In this document: positions 37,701 to 50,411 of the stretch, in pieces
How positions within the stretch are numbered: the stretch's first letter is position 1
Layout of the letters: every line of letters begins with the position of its first letter
Origin: Marisa cornuarietis
Lineage: Eukaryota; Mollusca; Gastropoda; Architaenioglossa; Ampullariidae
Assembly (NCBI GenBank): GCA_004794655.1
Contig: SMMW01000080.1
Span: 124,001-188,000 of the forward strand
Direction of reading: 5' to 3'
Length of the DNA stretch: 64,000 nucleotides
The notes under the pieces: model-generated
Told to the model about the DNA's origin: nothing
Database searches by the model: none
What the model saw: only the letters and a program-made list of their open reading frames with translations
Translations under genes and position numbers: made by a program

Positions 37701-40700
37701 TGATAGAAAGCCTTGTCACCTGATCACATGAATGGCATTGTAACATCCAGTGTTTATAGTCAAAAAGTGTGAACCATTACAGCAGGCTCACTGTTGACTT
37801 TCATGATTAATAATTTATCAAGGGTTGCCTAGCAAGTAGCTAGTTTTAGTCAAGTGTAGCATGCTAACACCCTACCCTTAAAAACCCACTTCCAAAAAGT
37901 AAAAGCTGCCATCTCTGGTAACAGAATAATCACAAAATGGCTACTAGTAACAGTCAAAAAGTTACAAAGTACATAACTTTTTGATTTATAGGGAAGTGAG
38001 ATGCTACAGACCACACCTTTGTTTAGGCCAGGGCAGTGCCCCTTGCCTAGCCCTTGCTGACTTTCCTTTCCCAAGCCTCCTAGAAATCAGGACCCACACT
38101 CATATTAAATCAACTAGTGTGCTTGCCCCTGACCTCTGACACCAGTGATCTAACCTCTTCGGGATGTTTCTGCTAAAAGTTATGATTAGTAAATCTACAA
38201 TTATATATTTTATGTTTATAGTTATGTAGATCTGTATGCCTATATATTTATATATTTAATTATATTTAATTATACTGGTATTTATATTACAATTTTACCT
38301 GTGTATGTAACTTATAAGCATAGATAATGTTCACCAAAGAAATGTGCTAATAAAATGACTATAGCTGAGTAAATGAACTACCCACAGATTGTTTATTGAA
38401 AACTTTGTCCAAATCAGTCTTGAAAAAAAACCCATCTCACTGATAAAATATGATTGTTTAAGCCAGCTAGCAAACTTTTGTCTCTAAAACTTATGGTACC
38501 ATGCCAAACTATGAAGTTAAATGCAAGCCTGAAGCAAGCAAGAATGAAATTCTGCAGGCAAGCTTAACTAAGCAAACATGAGAGCAGAAACCTTGTCCAA
38601 AAAATGAAATGACCAAAGTAGACAGTATGTTCAAACAGTGTCCATGGTAAGCAGTGTAGAATGCGTCCCAGAAAACAGAAAAGATCTGAATATATAACAA
38701 TAATAAATAACATAATAAATATGTAGCACATCCTGTTTATGCTGCCTGTGCTTTTCCCCAAAATTTGCTACCCCCCCATCTTTCAAGATGAAAGTACCTA
38801 CATTACCATCACTACTATAACTTGAAAAAGGAAAGGCAGGAATGTGTACTAATATCAACATTAGCAAAAATCTTTGGGAGATTCTGGATCATTCTGGATT
38901 GCTTGTCACACAGTTAAGGACTTCATTGGCACTGGGTGCTTTCATAATGCACGCTGCTGTATCTGCTCATGATTATGCCATGACACATTCTGTCTGAATT
39001 TTCTGAGATCTGAAGTTATGGGAATAGCTGATACTGAAAACACATAGCAATTTATTTTTTTTAAATGTCTTAAGTGAAGTAAAGAGAAGTTCTTTTTGCA
39101 TGCATGAAGATTTAGAAACCTGATTAACACCCACCACTGGTTCGTGCAGCTGTGAAAGCCACATGCTGGCGGCAAGGTTTCACCAGCCTCAGGGTAGCAT
39201 TGCATACATTTGGATCACCCTTCCTTAGGGTCAGTTGTCGCTCTCGCTGACTGCTGGACTCACTGCACTCTGACCATGGTCCTTTGTCGTACTTGCAAGC
39301 TGTTCCCAAAGATCAAACCCACTTACGGATTTCCCCACAGGTGAATGGAACTTCCCAAAGACATACCACAGATAATTATTGTCAGTATGACTAGATGCGT
39401 TATCTCTTCTTGTTCAAGAAGTATTGTTTAAACAATCCCCGAGTCCTAGCAATAAACATAACTGATTAGCTAAGTACTGTTAAAGCTGAAATGATTTTTC
39501 AAATGCTTGTCTTGTACCCAAATGTGTTCAATCTTTAAAAGCCAGTTTTCATATTAGTAGCCTTATAGTCACTACCTCTAATCCTCCACACTTCAGCCAA
39601 AGAAAAACCAGGCATGCAAGCTTTTGCACCTTAGTCCTGCAGCTTTTGGATAACTTGCAGCAAAGCCTAAGAAGCCATCAACAGCCAACAATACTCACGT
39701 TTCTTGCACTTCTTTGTGATGGTCTTTTTGGGGAGACACACAGATGCATCACCTTTCTTCAGTGTTAGCTCCCTTGTCCGGGTGTTTGTACTGGCATCAC
39801 AGTCAGACCAGCTCCCCTTGAAGTATTTGCATGCTTGAAACAGAATAAAATTACCTTCGACTGTGCCAGCTTTTCCTTCCCTAACATATTCTTTTAACGC
39901 TTAATATTCTTAGCTTGTTATGTCTAGTCCCCTATCTTATCTCTCATGTTAAGCCTATAGCCTAGTCATCCATCTGGAACTCCCAAGCATTATATCCCTC
40001 CACAGTAAGACCCACATCTTCAACACCAATGTGAAGGCAGTTCTACTGTATGACTCCAAAACCTGGAGTGATAAACACCATCAACAACAAGCTCCAGACC
40101 TCTACAAACCGATGCCTTCACCATATCCTGGGAACAAGATGACCTGAAAAGATCTCCAATAGCAGCCTGTGGAAAAGAACTAACCAGAATGCCACTAATC
40201 AAGACATCAAAAAGCGCAAGTGGGGCTGGATAGGACGCACCCCTGCGCAAACCAGGGGAAGAGGAGAGTTGGGAGGCCAAAACAGACTTGAAGAAGATCA
40301 GTACAGAGCGAGGCAAAGGATGCCGGAACCACATGGGCCCAACTGAGGGGGGCTGCCCAAAACCAGCTCTGCTGGCGAGGTGTTGTTGCGCCCCTATGCT
40401 CCTTGAGGAGTAACAAGGAATGGTGATGATAGCCAATAACCTCTGACCTGCATACCACAATCTATCTGTGTGCCCACAATGGACACAAGACAAGACCTCT
40501 GAGCCTTTAGCAATAATAAACACAAGATTTGGACATGCAGGAAAGAGAGGTCTTAGCGTGACCAGCTAGTAAGTAGGTTACAGGCTTGAACAAGTTAAAA
40601 CCTTGAGTTCTCCCTTCTTTTGTCCACAGCTCTCTCAGTGTAGCTTCCTCACACCCAGCTGCTAGTCTTCAACCCATTTTTTAAAGGCAAACCCAAGTCA

Positions 40701-43700
40701 AACTTAAATAATGCTGTAAGTTTCCGACATATTAACACAACAGTTGCTATAAAAATGTATAGGGAATCATATAAGTCTTGCTATCACCCGACCCCAACCA
40801 TGTATTCTTGAAAATACCCTTTTTTATTTTAACAATGTATTATTACTTTTTTTGGGTCTAGCAGCCTTGTTTCTCCTTCGAGCTTTGCAGGATGCAGTTT
40901 TTGTGTGTGTAGCAGGACAACTTGCAGGCTGGCCTGGCTCCAGGTTCATGACCTTTGTTTTCACAGTGTCACTAGGGGTACACTCAGACCACTGGCTGTT
41001 GCGAACATATTTGCAGCCTGCAATTGTGAATGTTCTAGTATTAATATGTGGTGTTCTGGTATTGACCTGTGGTGCTCTGAGAACAAATATTGTAAAGCTG
41101 AACACATTTTCCAAGTCTATTAATTTTTAATTTGATAGACAGCACTAATATCACTTTGTCATGTTCAGTGCAACTTGTTGTCTCACCTAAATATTGATTT
41201 TTATGTAACATTCCACGCAAATTTGATAGGTATATCACAGTGGAGTAATATTAGACCAATTAATCCAAAAGTACTAAGTAAAGTCTAAAATGTGTACTGC
41301 ATCTATTTATAGGGCTGGCTGCCTTGCTGTGATATAGCCTTAGTTGCTGGCTCGGTGTAAAACACCACTTTCTGCCCTCCCTCAGTATCTTACTGCTTGC
41401 CAAAAATGGTAAATCAATTTATATATATCCTCATGGATATTCTAATGATTTGTTATGAATAATGTGATGTGTCCAGTTTATGCAGAAAACATTTCCAATT
41501 CCATGTATCTCGTATACAACCTTAAAAATAATTTTATTTAGTGCTTTGTGGAAGTGGTAGTTATTTTTTTACTTGTCATGAGGTATGATCCTTTTTTATG
41601 ACAAAATGTTAATGCAGTTGTTTTTATTTCCAAAAAGGTTTCAGATAGGACTAAGTGATCATCTATACTATCTTACAAAGTACAGATCAAAAGAAAATGA
41701 TTTTTTTTTTTACTGAACCTGCACATATTATGCTGTAAGCACAGACTTTACACTCAAAGGACCAGCACAGTTCATGATTTTGCATGCAGTTCATCAAACA
41801 TCAATACCATAGGATATATCATCATTCCCTACCTGCACACCAGAAAGCCTCAATATCAATGAAGAAAAATAATTTAAGCTCAACGAGTTAAAGTTTAAAC
41901 CTGCCTTTTTTCTTTGATTGGTCAGGCTTGTTTCTTTTTCCAGATCTGCAGGGAGCTGTTTTAGTCCGTGTGGGAGGACATGTGGCAGGCTGACCTGGCT
42001 TTAGGGTCATGACTTTTGTCTTTGTTAGAGTGTTAGGTCCACACTCAGACCATGGACTAATGCGTGAATACCTGCAGTCTGATATCAAAACAAAAGCATA
42101 TCAATTTATATATGTGTAGAAGTATATCTTTGTGTGCACACACACATATATGCATGCAAATGTGTCTGCCCACCTTCAACCCTGTCCTACCTTGTATTCC
42201 CACCAAGTTAATACTCTTATCAAAAGATCCTTCTTAAGTTTCCAGTATGAAGAAATCCCACCTGTTACAGGAAAATTCTCCGATCAATGATGCATTGGGG
42301 GTAGGGTACATTTCTGCTGAACCTAAAATGTCAACTGAGGTAATTACTCCATCCCAGACTCTCACTGCTCTCTCAATGAGAGATGTACTCCTCTCCTTCT
42401 CTCTCATGATTGTAATGATTGTCTACCACTAGTAACTTCTGCAAAGCTACACTGTGGTATCACAATTACATTTTACTTCCATTATACATTTAACATCTCA
42501 AAGAAAAAATGTTCATTTCCAAAATAATGCCTGCGAACATGAAGATATAATGTGTTCTTTGGGTTCAGTTGCCGGGACCTCAGTTAAGCCATCCTTTATA
42601 ATGTCCCAGTCAAGATATTTGCATTAGACAAATGGTTATGAAACTGCCTGGGGAAACCGAGAGAGAGTCTGCAAACTGCTTTAACTTAAATTTGTTATCT
42701 GAGATATATTACTGTCTTGACTGAATCTGTAATATCTTGAATGTATTGGTGTTTTTTCAATTATGTTTATGGTGACTGGCAAACTCAAAAATATGATATT
42801 TTAAAAAATAAACTGTTGATAGCTCAGCTACGGCAGAGGATAATATAAAGAGTAATCACTCACTCATAGAATGTCAGTTTCTCATTAATGGAATTGGAAG
42901 ACATTAACTAAAAATCTTCTATCATGGTAAACAGTTGAAAATTTCCTGAACCAAGATCATACTGATTTAACTAACACAAAGCTCTAACAAGACTGGAACT
43001 GGTTAGACAAACGGCTACATTATGCCAAGTGAAGAAGTAATATTTGACCATAGAGTCAAGGAGACTCAACAGCATGAACACACATGCACTCTTAAGAAAA
43101 CAGTATCTCACCAGCCGACTGGCTGCTGATGCCATTGTTCACACCATCATCTGTAGTGCAAGACTGGTGATATACCTGAGTTGGAGGACAGTTCTCTCCC
43201 TTTTTCAGCTGAAATGTCACACTCCTCATGTTGGTGCCAGGATCACAGTCTGATATAATGCCTTTACGAAAGTATTTACATTCTGGACAGAAAAATTCAA
43301 ACATCTCAGGCACACATTCAGGGCTGGTAAAATTGAAGACTACCAAGAATTAGAAACACAAAATGTGTTCTCTAGATGTAAATCTATGCTCTCATTGATT
43401 TTCCAGTGGCATTTAAAAATGCTTAAACTAATCTGGCTTTTCTTAACACAGTCACTCAAACTCCATTTTCAGTAGTGCTGCTTGTTGGAAGTAGCATGCA
43501 AAGTATGATTTATATACAGTTACATCTGCATCAGAGGTTGAAAATCATGCTTGGTGGCTTTGGTGAGTTTATGTTCTTGAGATGGCTTTTGCTATCACTG
43601 GAAAAACAATTCTCAAAAATACCAAGAAGGCTGCTGTGAAAGCAAACTACTATTGTGGACTACATGCTGCTTTGGACAAGGATCTTTCATGAGACTTGGT

Positions 43701-43857
43701 TTTTTTGTACACTTGCCCTTTTTAGATACTTACTGTTACGCCGAGGCTGTGCTTGGTTGGATCTGTTACGCTGGCGGCGGTGTCGACGACTACCTAGCAC
43801 CATCCCCATTGTCATCAACAGTGCCAGCAGCAACACCAATGGTACTTCTAGCCTCAT
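34724..43857 (-). CDS. Secreted protein with nine pleiotrophin/midkine-like repeats (10 coding exons)
   Basis: Predicted extracellular heparin-binding protein of the PTN/midkine (Miple-like) family. Coding exons: 43857-43734, 43282-43112, 42078-41905, 41017-40847, 39833-39699, 39299-39135, 37046-36915, 36647-36510, 35414-35268, 34854-34724. Every intron is in phase 1 and the joined frame is open for 495 residues. Residues 1-22 are a signal peptide (MRLEVPLVLLLALLMTMGMV) and 23-41 a basic linker (RRHRRQRNRS). Repeats start near residues 42, 99, 157, 214, 259, 314, 358, 404 and 453, each with CxY/F, W-S-x-C, a T...R/K...L..G stretch, a third Cys and a final Cys, often followed by KK/RR tails. 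Repeats 2 and 3 are nearly alike (KTKVMTLKPGQPATC / KTKVMNLEPGQPASC). The last repeat is divergent (WGDYGPC). A GC donor is needed after repeat 2. Thrombospondin type 1 repeats were considered; the spacing fits PTN/MK better. Human PTN and midkine have only two such domains. Confidence 0.88.
36037..36110 (+). mobile_element. LINE/SINE 3' tail remnant
   Basis: TGCCCTTGTGGATAAATAAAG followed by TTGTATTGTATTTG is a 3'-end pattern common to truncated invertebrate retrotransposons. It lies in an intron of the repeat-protein gene; the 5' limit is unclear (perhaps near 35640). Confidence 0.45.
40020..40440 (+). mobile_element. LINE fragment, ORF2 C-terminal end
   Basis: Plus-strand frames, broken by stops, read TNVKAVLLYDSKTW, then GKRRVGRPKQT and TWAQLRG...WRGVVAPLCSLRS: the usual C-terminus of a non-LTR reverse transcriptase, ending with the 3' tail CTCCTTGAGGAGTAACAAGG. 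The open minus-strand frame across it is an antisense shadow. It lies in an intron of the repeat-protein gene, in the opposite orientation. Confidence 0.75.
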
Positions 43858-44119
43858 AATTCTGTGCACAGAAAAAACTTATCACTGTTAATTCTATAAT
43901 AGCTGGGGTAATGGTGCAAGGGCGAAATGCTGCAATGCTGTTTTTTTCTTTTTTTGCCATCAGAAAATGAATATACATGAAAAGGATAGCATGCTAAAAT
44001 TGTTGAAAATAAATTTTTTTAAAATCGATCATTGGGAAAATAACAGTAATATATGACCACCGAAGCATTCATTTCAAATTGAAGTGTAAATCTGCTTTCA
44101 GAAGAACAGTTTTTGGTGG

Positions 44120-44285
44120 CTGGTACCAGGGCCAGCCGAGGGTAACTGGAGGCCCTAGGCGAAGTGAATTTGGTGGCTCCAAATAAACTAGAAAAATAAA
44201 AAATAAACACCGAAAAAATTCCTGTGCGAGGCCCCCACCAATCGGAGGCCCTAGGCAGCTGCCTAGTTTGTCTATACCTATGGTT
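44120..44285. mobile_element. Repeat with inverted GAGGCCCTAGGC motifs
   Basis: Contains GGAGGCCCTAGGCGAAG and GGAGGCCCTAGGCAGCTGCC, with an outer CCAGGGCCAGCC. Such GGCCCTAGGCA-type ends are widespread in animal DNA-transposon remnants. Superfamily not assigned. Confidence 0.5.
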
Positions 44286-44713
44286 TGGAAGACACCCTAG
44301 CAGTTCTTCTCTTGCATTCAGTTTACAGCTATGGGCTATGGTGTAGAGCACTTTCTGTACAATATGCACAATAGGCAAAGTAAATGCAGAGGCACCTATT
44401 TCCAGTCCATAGTATGGCACATGAAGGCAAGCACTAAGCACTCCCTTTTAGGGAAGGAAGAATATATTTCTACCAGCAGTGTAATAAATGTGCAGCACAC
44501 AGGACAGGGCAGATTTGTATTTCATAATCTATTGTTAACATTCCTAAAATAATTAGTTCGGACGAGAAAAACGCTAACCCCATGCCTAACATTTTATTTT
44601 CCAGTTTTATAGATGGTAAATGTTTCTGAAAAAAATAACAAAATTCTGGCATTTGGCAAAAAATTATCTAACATTTCATATTTTCCCCATTCAACCCTCT
44701 CTCCCGTACACAC

Positions 44714-44754
44714 GTTGTTGTGGCCCTATGCTCCTTGAGGAGTAACAAGGAATA
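44714..44754 (+). mobile_element. 5'-truncated LINE tail
   Basis: GTTGTGGCCCTATGCTCCTTG and AGGAGTAACAAGGAATAAAC repeat the 3' end of the LINE fragment at 40020-40440, showing a very short truncated insertion of the same family. Confidence 0.75.
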
Positions 44755-47700
44755 AACTAAACACACACACGTGCATGCTTGTTAGCTAAACTTCCATTAT
44801 GGCACAAACATGCTAAATGACACCCTCTTTCACATCTTTCAACTTTCCAATGATGGGCATTAAGGTGTCAACTTCAACATCACTCTCCCTCTTCTGCCTG
44901 TCAGACTCAGAGCCTTTGTTAAGGCAGCTCAGCAACAAGTTAGCTCTATACAAGCCAGCAAAATAACCATTTTATGAGAAAAACTTGAAAAATGTTACAT
45001 CTTCATGCCCACATTTCTCTTCCTGACAAATTGTCCCCCCTCTATTCTTCCCTGCACTCCTCTTCCAGCCTGATGGTTTGCATTGAGGTCTGCACTGTGT
45101 GGCCTTTGCAGGGCTTAAAAAAAATCAAAATGTCAAAATGTGGGCCATCCCCACAGTTGAGCCCAGCCAATGGAATTCCACGTATCCTAAAACTAAGCAT
45201 TCTGGTCCACATCCCTTAACCTCACATCTTTTCTAGTCAACTGCCAGTGTAACAGCTCTGGGGATAGGAAGGGCAAAAAAAGCTTTTCAAAACACAAAAA
45301 CCAAAACTGGTAAAAAAGCATACAGGAGGAATAGATAAGACTATTACTAATTAGCAATGCCTTTAATGCACAGTCTGCAGTACACAATAACGTATATAAA
45401 ATATAAATGGTAAAGGCAGTTCAATCTAGAAGTTATAGTTAATTAGAAAAATAGAAATGGATATTTTAAGACTCATTACAGGAATTTAAATTGTGATCCT
45501 TTCATCACCAGCTACAGTACTGTAGATTTTTTTAAAATCCTTATTTACATGCTGAGATCTTATTAACTAATCAACATCTGATTTATTCAACCTGCTTTAA
45601 CACTGTACTATTACAGTTGTATATTTGTGTTGTGGCTAAATAAACTGACATAAAAATTTAAGTAAGCATGTAAAGAATGTCTGACAAAAAATTATTATTA
45701 AAATGTATGGCACTGAGTGCAAGCCAAGCAAACAATTAGTAAACAATGATGATCAGACACAAACCAGAACATGAATGGTTCTACTGACAGTGATAGTAAA
45801 GCCTAAAAAATTATCACTGTCATTAAAGGAATGTGAAGGTGCACATATTTCTCCTAATAATTGACTAAGCACAATTCAAGAAAGTATTTCCTCAAACCGG
45901 GGTGAATACCCTTCTGTTCTTGAGATATGCCCACAAACAACATCTCGCATAGAAAGAGGTTAACAAAACAAACATCAGGATATCATGTGGATAAGTTTGC
46001 AATGTGAAGGACACAGCCAATTTTTTTACTTTTAATGTATGCTCATTTTTAAGACTTCATTTTGATTGAGTGCAGTTTCACTCTAGGGTTTTAAGAATTT
46101 TTCTAGGACAGTATCTCCAATAGTCTTGTAACCCATAATGACACTAAAACCATAAACTCACTGAAAAAATGCCCTACTTCCTGCCTTACAAGTTTGTGCC
46201 TTGATCTAACAGAGTAGCCTTGGACTCAGGCATCAATTCTGCAAGAAGACCCCAGAACCCACCTAGATGAGAGCTGCTGGTGTGATAGAAGATAACAATC
46301 AGACTTTTGTTTATCTAGCTTTTACTTCTGATCCTCCTCCCCAAGAGGCCAAAATTTGAAGTCTCCCTCTTCAGCCCTTCTAAGTTTTCACTAGAGACGT
46401 CTATTTGTCCTGTCTGATTTGTTTCTGCCCTGCTTTCTCTCCCTCTCCCCACCCACCTTTCCCCATGCACACACATGTGCACAGGCATGTACGTACACCA
46501 CTTAGCAGTAACCTTTCTATTTTTTCCTCTGGCCTAAACACTTTTTCTTTCCAATCCCTGTAAACTAGAACTTAGGGTTGGGGTGACGGTGTCAATGGTG
46601 CAAACCTTAGTTTTAACCCACACCCTCAACCTTTCCTCATTTACTCTGGGTTCTCAGGCCACTTTTATCTCAATCTCACTTTCCTATGTTTTAACATAAG
46701 AAAAAAATGAACCCTGTTTCCTATAATACCTTCTCCAAAGATTGATCATTAGATTCTTCCAGATTGTGGACCTCTCTTCTCTTGCCACTGTAATGGAAAA
46801 TCTGCCAAAACTTCTCAAACCAGTTCCACCAGGGCACCCAAGAAAATGCAGAGTAGTTAACAAAAGATGTAAACCTTCCAAGCCCACTTGTTTACACCAG
46901 CCTTAGTATTACCTGCAGCATTGTTCTTTGTTCTTGATCCGAAGAAGTCTCCCCTATAATTACACTTGCTAGATTTCACCATCTTGTTTCGAAGCCAGCA
47001 ACCTCCTTGAAGACTTTTATCTTGTCTGGTTCCATACAGTTTTCCAAGCACAGCCATGTGGTGGCCATGCTGTTACAGTTTCTTCTGCTGAAACAGTGAG
47101 AATCTTGCCAACCTGCCAGCTCTGGTTGGCCATGCTGACAGGTAAAGGGCTTGTCTCAGGTTACCCCTTTCACACTTCTGTTCTTGCTTGCCAGCTTGTC
47201 TGAATATGATTTGCCACACAGCTATCAGCCCGTTTGATGTGATGCACACCTTATCAACCTTCTCAGTTCTTGAGAGCTTGTTGGCATCTGAGCCTGCAGA
47301 CCCTTCCTCCATACCTTGCTCCCTCATTTCAAAAATGATCTGAACTTCTTGAAAGCCAATCTGCACAGACATCCAAGCGCCAGGAACCGCAGAGACTTTG
47401 GCTTTGAAAATTATCTGTCATCTCATCAGAAGACTTTAATCTTGTCTTCAAAGCACTTATTTTGCTGACTGTTTTGGCAGGGGAAAAACCCAAGAACCCC
47501 CCCCAAAAAAAAAAAAACAACAAAAAACAAAACAACAAAAAACAAAAAAACTTTGGACAGAGATGAGAAAACGGAAAAGCAAAGTCATGTTTCATAATTC
47601 AAAATTCATAAAACCTAAGCTCAAACTCAAATAAAAAATCAAAGTATATAATTGTCATTCATTTTGGAACAGATTTTCAAAAATAGTGTTTGATAGAGAG

Positions 47701-48261
47701 CACACTAAGCAGGATAAGAAGACCATAACCAGGCTTCAAAATATGTATTAGTCTGGCTTGTCACATCAAAGTATGTATTAGTCTGGCACTTATATCAACT
47801 CTGATGAGACATGACAAGTGGGAGAAATGTAGAACAGTCATTTCAGGGCATATTAACCCTCTGATGTTCATGTATGGAAAGGAGCTAAAACGCTAATCCA
47901 ACAGTTTTATTCACTTGAAATTAACTGGGTACAAAGGTAAGGCTAAATAGCCTTCTGCATGTGGCAACATTAATTATACATTGAGACAAACTGAAAAGGT
48001 TTCATTCAAAGTTACCTTTTTGTCTTCAACTGCATTGTGCCTGCTTGTACATGCATAGGGGAACACACAAAAAGGCATGTAGACACCCAACCACACAAAG
48101 AAAGGAGTTATCTTTAATAGTAACCAGTACTTAATCCTTCTAATATAAAATAAAGTCAAATCTTATCCTAACAAGGCTGAAGGTAAAGCACCATTCAACC
48201 AACTCCTAAATTCACTTTGACTTGAAAAAGCTGAAAAGTTGTGAAAATCTTCAAGTTTAAG
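44755..48261. other. Non-coding stretch, no gene recognised
   Basis: Open frames on the minus strand between 46.7 and 47.6 kb have no recognisable protein and no matching splice sites. The region is pyrimidine-rich around 46.3-46.7 kb and A-rich at about 47502-47551. It may include 5' leader or promoter sequence of the repeat-protein gene, which must start to the right of 43861. Confidence 0.4.
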
Positions 48262-49620
48262 GCCCAAGTCTGGCAGCCTGAACATGGTAGATTGCAATGA
48301 AGACACGCTCGTTGGAAAAAAAAAGAGGAACTGCTTTCAACAGCCAAAGGTGTTTCAGAGAAGCAGAGAAAGAAGAAAGAACCCTGGGAGCACAAATGAT
48401 ATTCTAGATCTCTGTGACAAAAGGGCCTTGAAGAAAGAAAAGAAAGCAAACCAAAGCAGCCTCCAAGTACAAAGCAGTGAATTGTGCTATTGAAAAAAGG
48501 ATGAAGGCAGCTAAGAAGAACTTGACTAAGGACCAATACCAGACCATAGAGAAGGAAATGGCAGAAGGTGACAGAAAATAGGCTTACTAGCTACTGAAAA
48601 TCCTCAAGTCATCACAAGACTTCAGTCCCTGAAGACAGTGATGCCCACCTTCTTATGGAAAGTTCTGTTGTACTAAACCAATAGACTGAATATTGCAACA
48701 ACTGACACAACTTCTAGCTGAAGACAGATATCAACATCCTCCAGAACAATCAGACTAGGACCAAATGGGCAGTCCTACCAGTCCTGCCAGAAGAGGTCAA
48801 GAGACTGCTGTGCAGTCTGAAAAAAGGGAGGTCACCTGACATGGACAACATCCCAGTTACTCTGCTCAAGCAGGGAGGGGATGAGGCAACAAAGGCCCTT
48901 ACTGCTCTGTACCAAAGGATCTGGGAAAGAAAAGAATGGCATAAGGAACGGATGCAATGACCAGTCTAAAAAAAAAGAGGAAACAATAAACAGTGCCAAA
49001 ACTACAGAACCATAAGCCTAATCAGCCCCCCCCCCCCAAGTAAAGTCATTCTGAAAGTAATACAGAATCATATCAACACCACCACAGAGGAACTGTTAGC
49101 AGAACTGGCTGGTTTCAGATCAGGCAGGAGCACAGTTGAACTAATCTTCTACTGTTGCATCCTGACAGAAAAAACATCTACATAACATGCAGGATCTCTT
49201 CCACAACATCATTAACTTTAAGAAGGCTTTTAACAGTCTGGCATGAGATGTGAAAAAGCGCTGCATAAGAGTTCAATGAGTGCAGTGCTACTGGATAACC
49301 AAATGGGAGCTTACTTTCATACAAGTGGGCATCTCTCAAGGGTGACCCTTATTGCCTGTACTGCTCAACATCCTTTTGGAGAACATCCTGTGAGAAAACC
49401 TTCACAACCATTACACCTTTATTTCCATTGGTAGGAGGCCCATATGTAACCTGTACTTTGCAGATGACATTGATCTGCTGGCAGGCACCAAATGGAAGAC
49501 CTTTCCAACACTTTTACAGAAAATCCAAATCCCTATGAAATGAAGACCAACACCACCAAGAGCAAAGTCACAGTTAATGACACAGTCTACATGAACTGTT
49601 CCAGGGGGTTTTTTTTTCAG
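48262..49620 (+). mobile_element. Degenerate LINE ORF2 (reverse transcriptase)
   Basis: Plus-strand translation in shifting frames gives a non-LTR reverse transcriptase in order: LPEEVKRLLCSLKKGRSPDM, then TALYQRIWERKEWHKE, KLQNHKPNQP (degenerate form of NYRTISLISHPSK), LAGFRSGRS-like, DFKKAF-like remnant, and the catalytic block GGPYVTCTLQMTLI / YFADDIDLLAG. The FADD motif (YFADDID, about 49453-49473) is still readable. Multiple stops and frameshifts show it is dead. Probably the same family as the fragments at 40020 and 44714. Confidence 0.8.
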
Positions 49621-49827
49621 CAAGAGTGACTGACCATTTCTGAAGGGACTCGAGTGATTTTTGTTTAGTCTATGCAAGAAAGATGCACTGAATTTGTGGC
49701 AGCAAATGGTAGCCACACATGCTTTTGACTGTCCTAGAGTACCAACAGTTCCTGCAACTTTTTTAAGGTGGAGCTGTACAACTGCCCATAACTTAGAATG
49801 GAGTTGGTGTGTGAACAAAATTTTTTT

Positions 49828-49905
49828 CACACTTTACTGTCAAAGAATGAAATTTAAATATTACAACACACTTTACTGTCAAAGAATGAAGTTTAAATAT
49901 TACAA
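49828..49905. repeat. 39-base tandem duplication
   Basis: Two adjacent units starting CACACTTTACTGTCAAAG at 49828 and 49867, differing by one base (GAAATTT versus GAAGTTT). A recent local duplication. Confidence 0.9.
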
Positions 49906-50411
49906 CATGAACAGTCACACTTTTTTGCATTTGATTTATGTTATTTTCTATCTGGTCCTTAATTTTTTGTGGGTATATTTATATATACATTTCAAAATCT
50001 CAACTCAACTTTGTTTCAAATATTGCTTACTTTTGACAGTTTCCTAATTTTTCCACCTCTGAATTTGGTTTCATGAGTGTTTGTACATTTTTACTACTTA
50101 TAAATCTTTTTATATAAATTTCAGGACTTAGAAAGGAGATCAACACAAATGCAAGCCATCACCACCACAGGATGAAAAATGTGCATCTATGACATATATG
50201 ATGCTATTATTTTTGGAAAATTGCCAACTGTTAACCTTTTTGGTGTTATCCCCAAGTGTTACTGAGGCTCAGTTTACCTGAGCAATACTCAGACTTAAAA
50301 GCTGCATTTAGAGTCAGAACAGGTGATGCTCAGGGTAACTGTTTTTACATAAATTCCAAGCCTGAGTAGGGCTCAGCATTAATATTATCTTTAAATTCTC
50401 CTTATTCTGAA

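Noticed and set aside
40020..40523. 167-codon open frame on the minus strand
   Set aside because: It is antisense to a clear plus-strand LINE ORF2 C-terminal remnant; the protein has no recognisable features.
34724..43857. Thrombospondin type 1 repeat protein (W-S-x-C motifs)
   Set aside because: Repeats lack the WxxW and CSxTCG pattern and have the C-x-Y...WSxC...L..G....C......C spacing and basic tails of PTN/MK domains.
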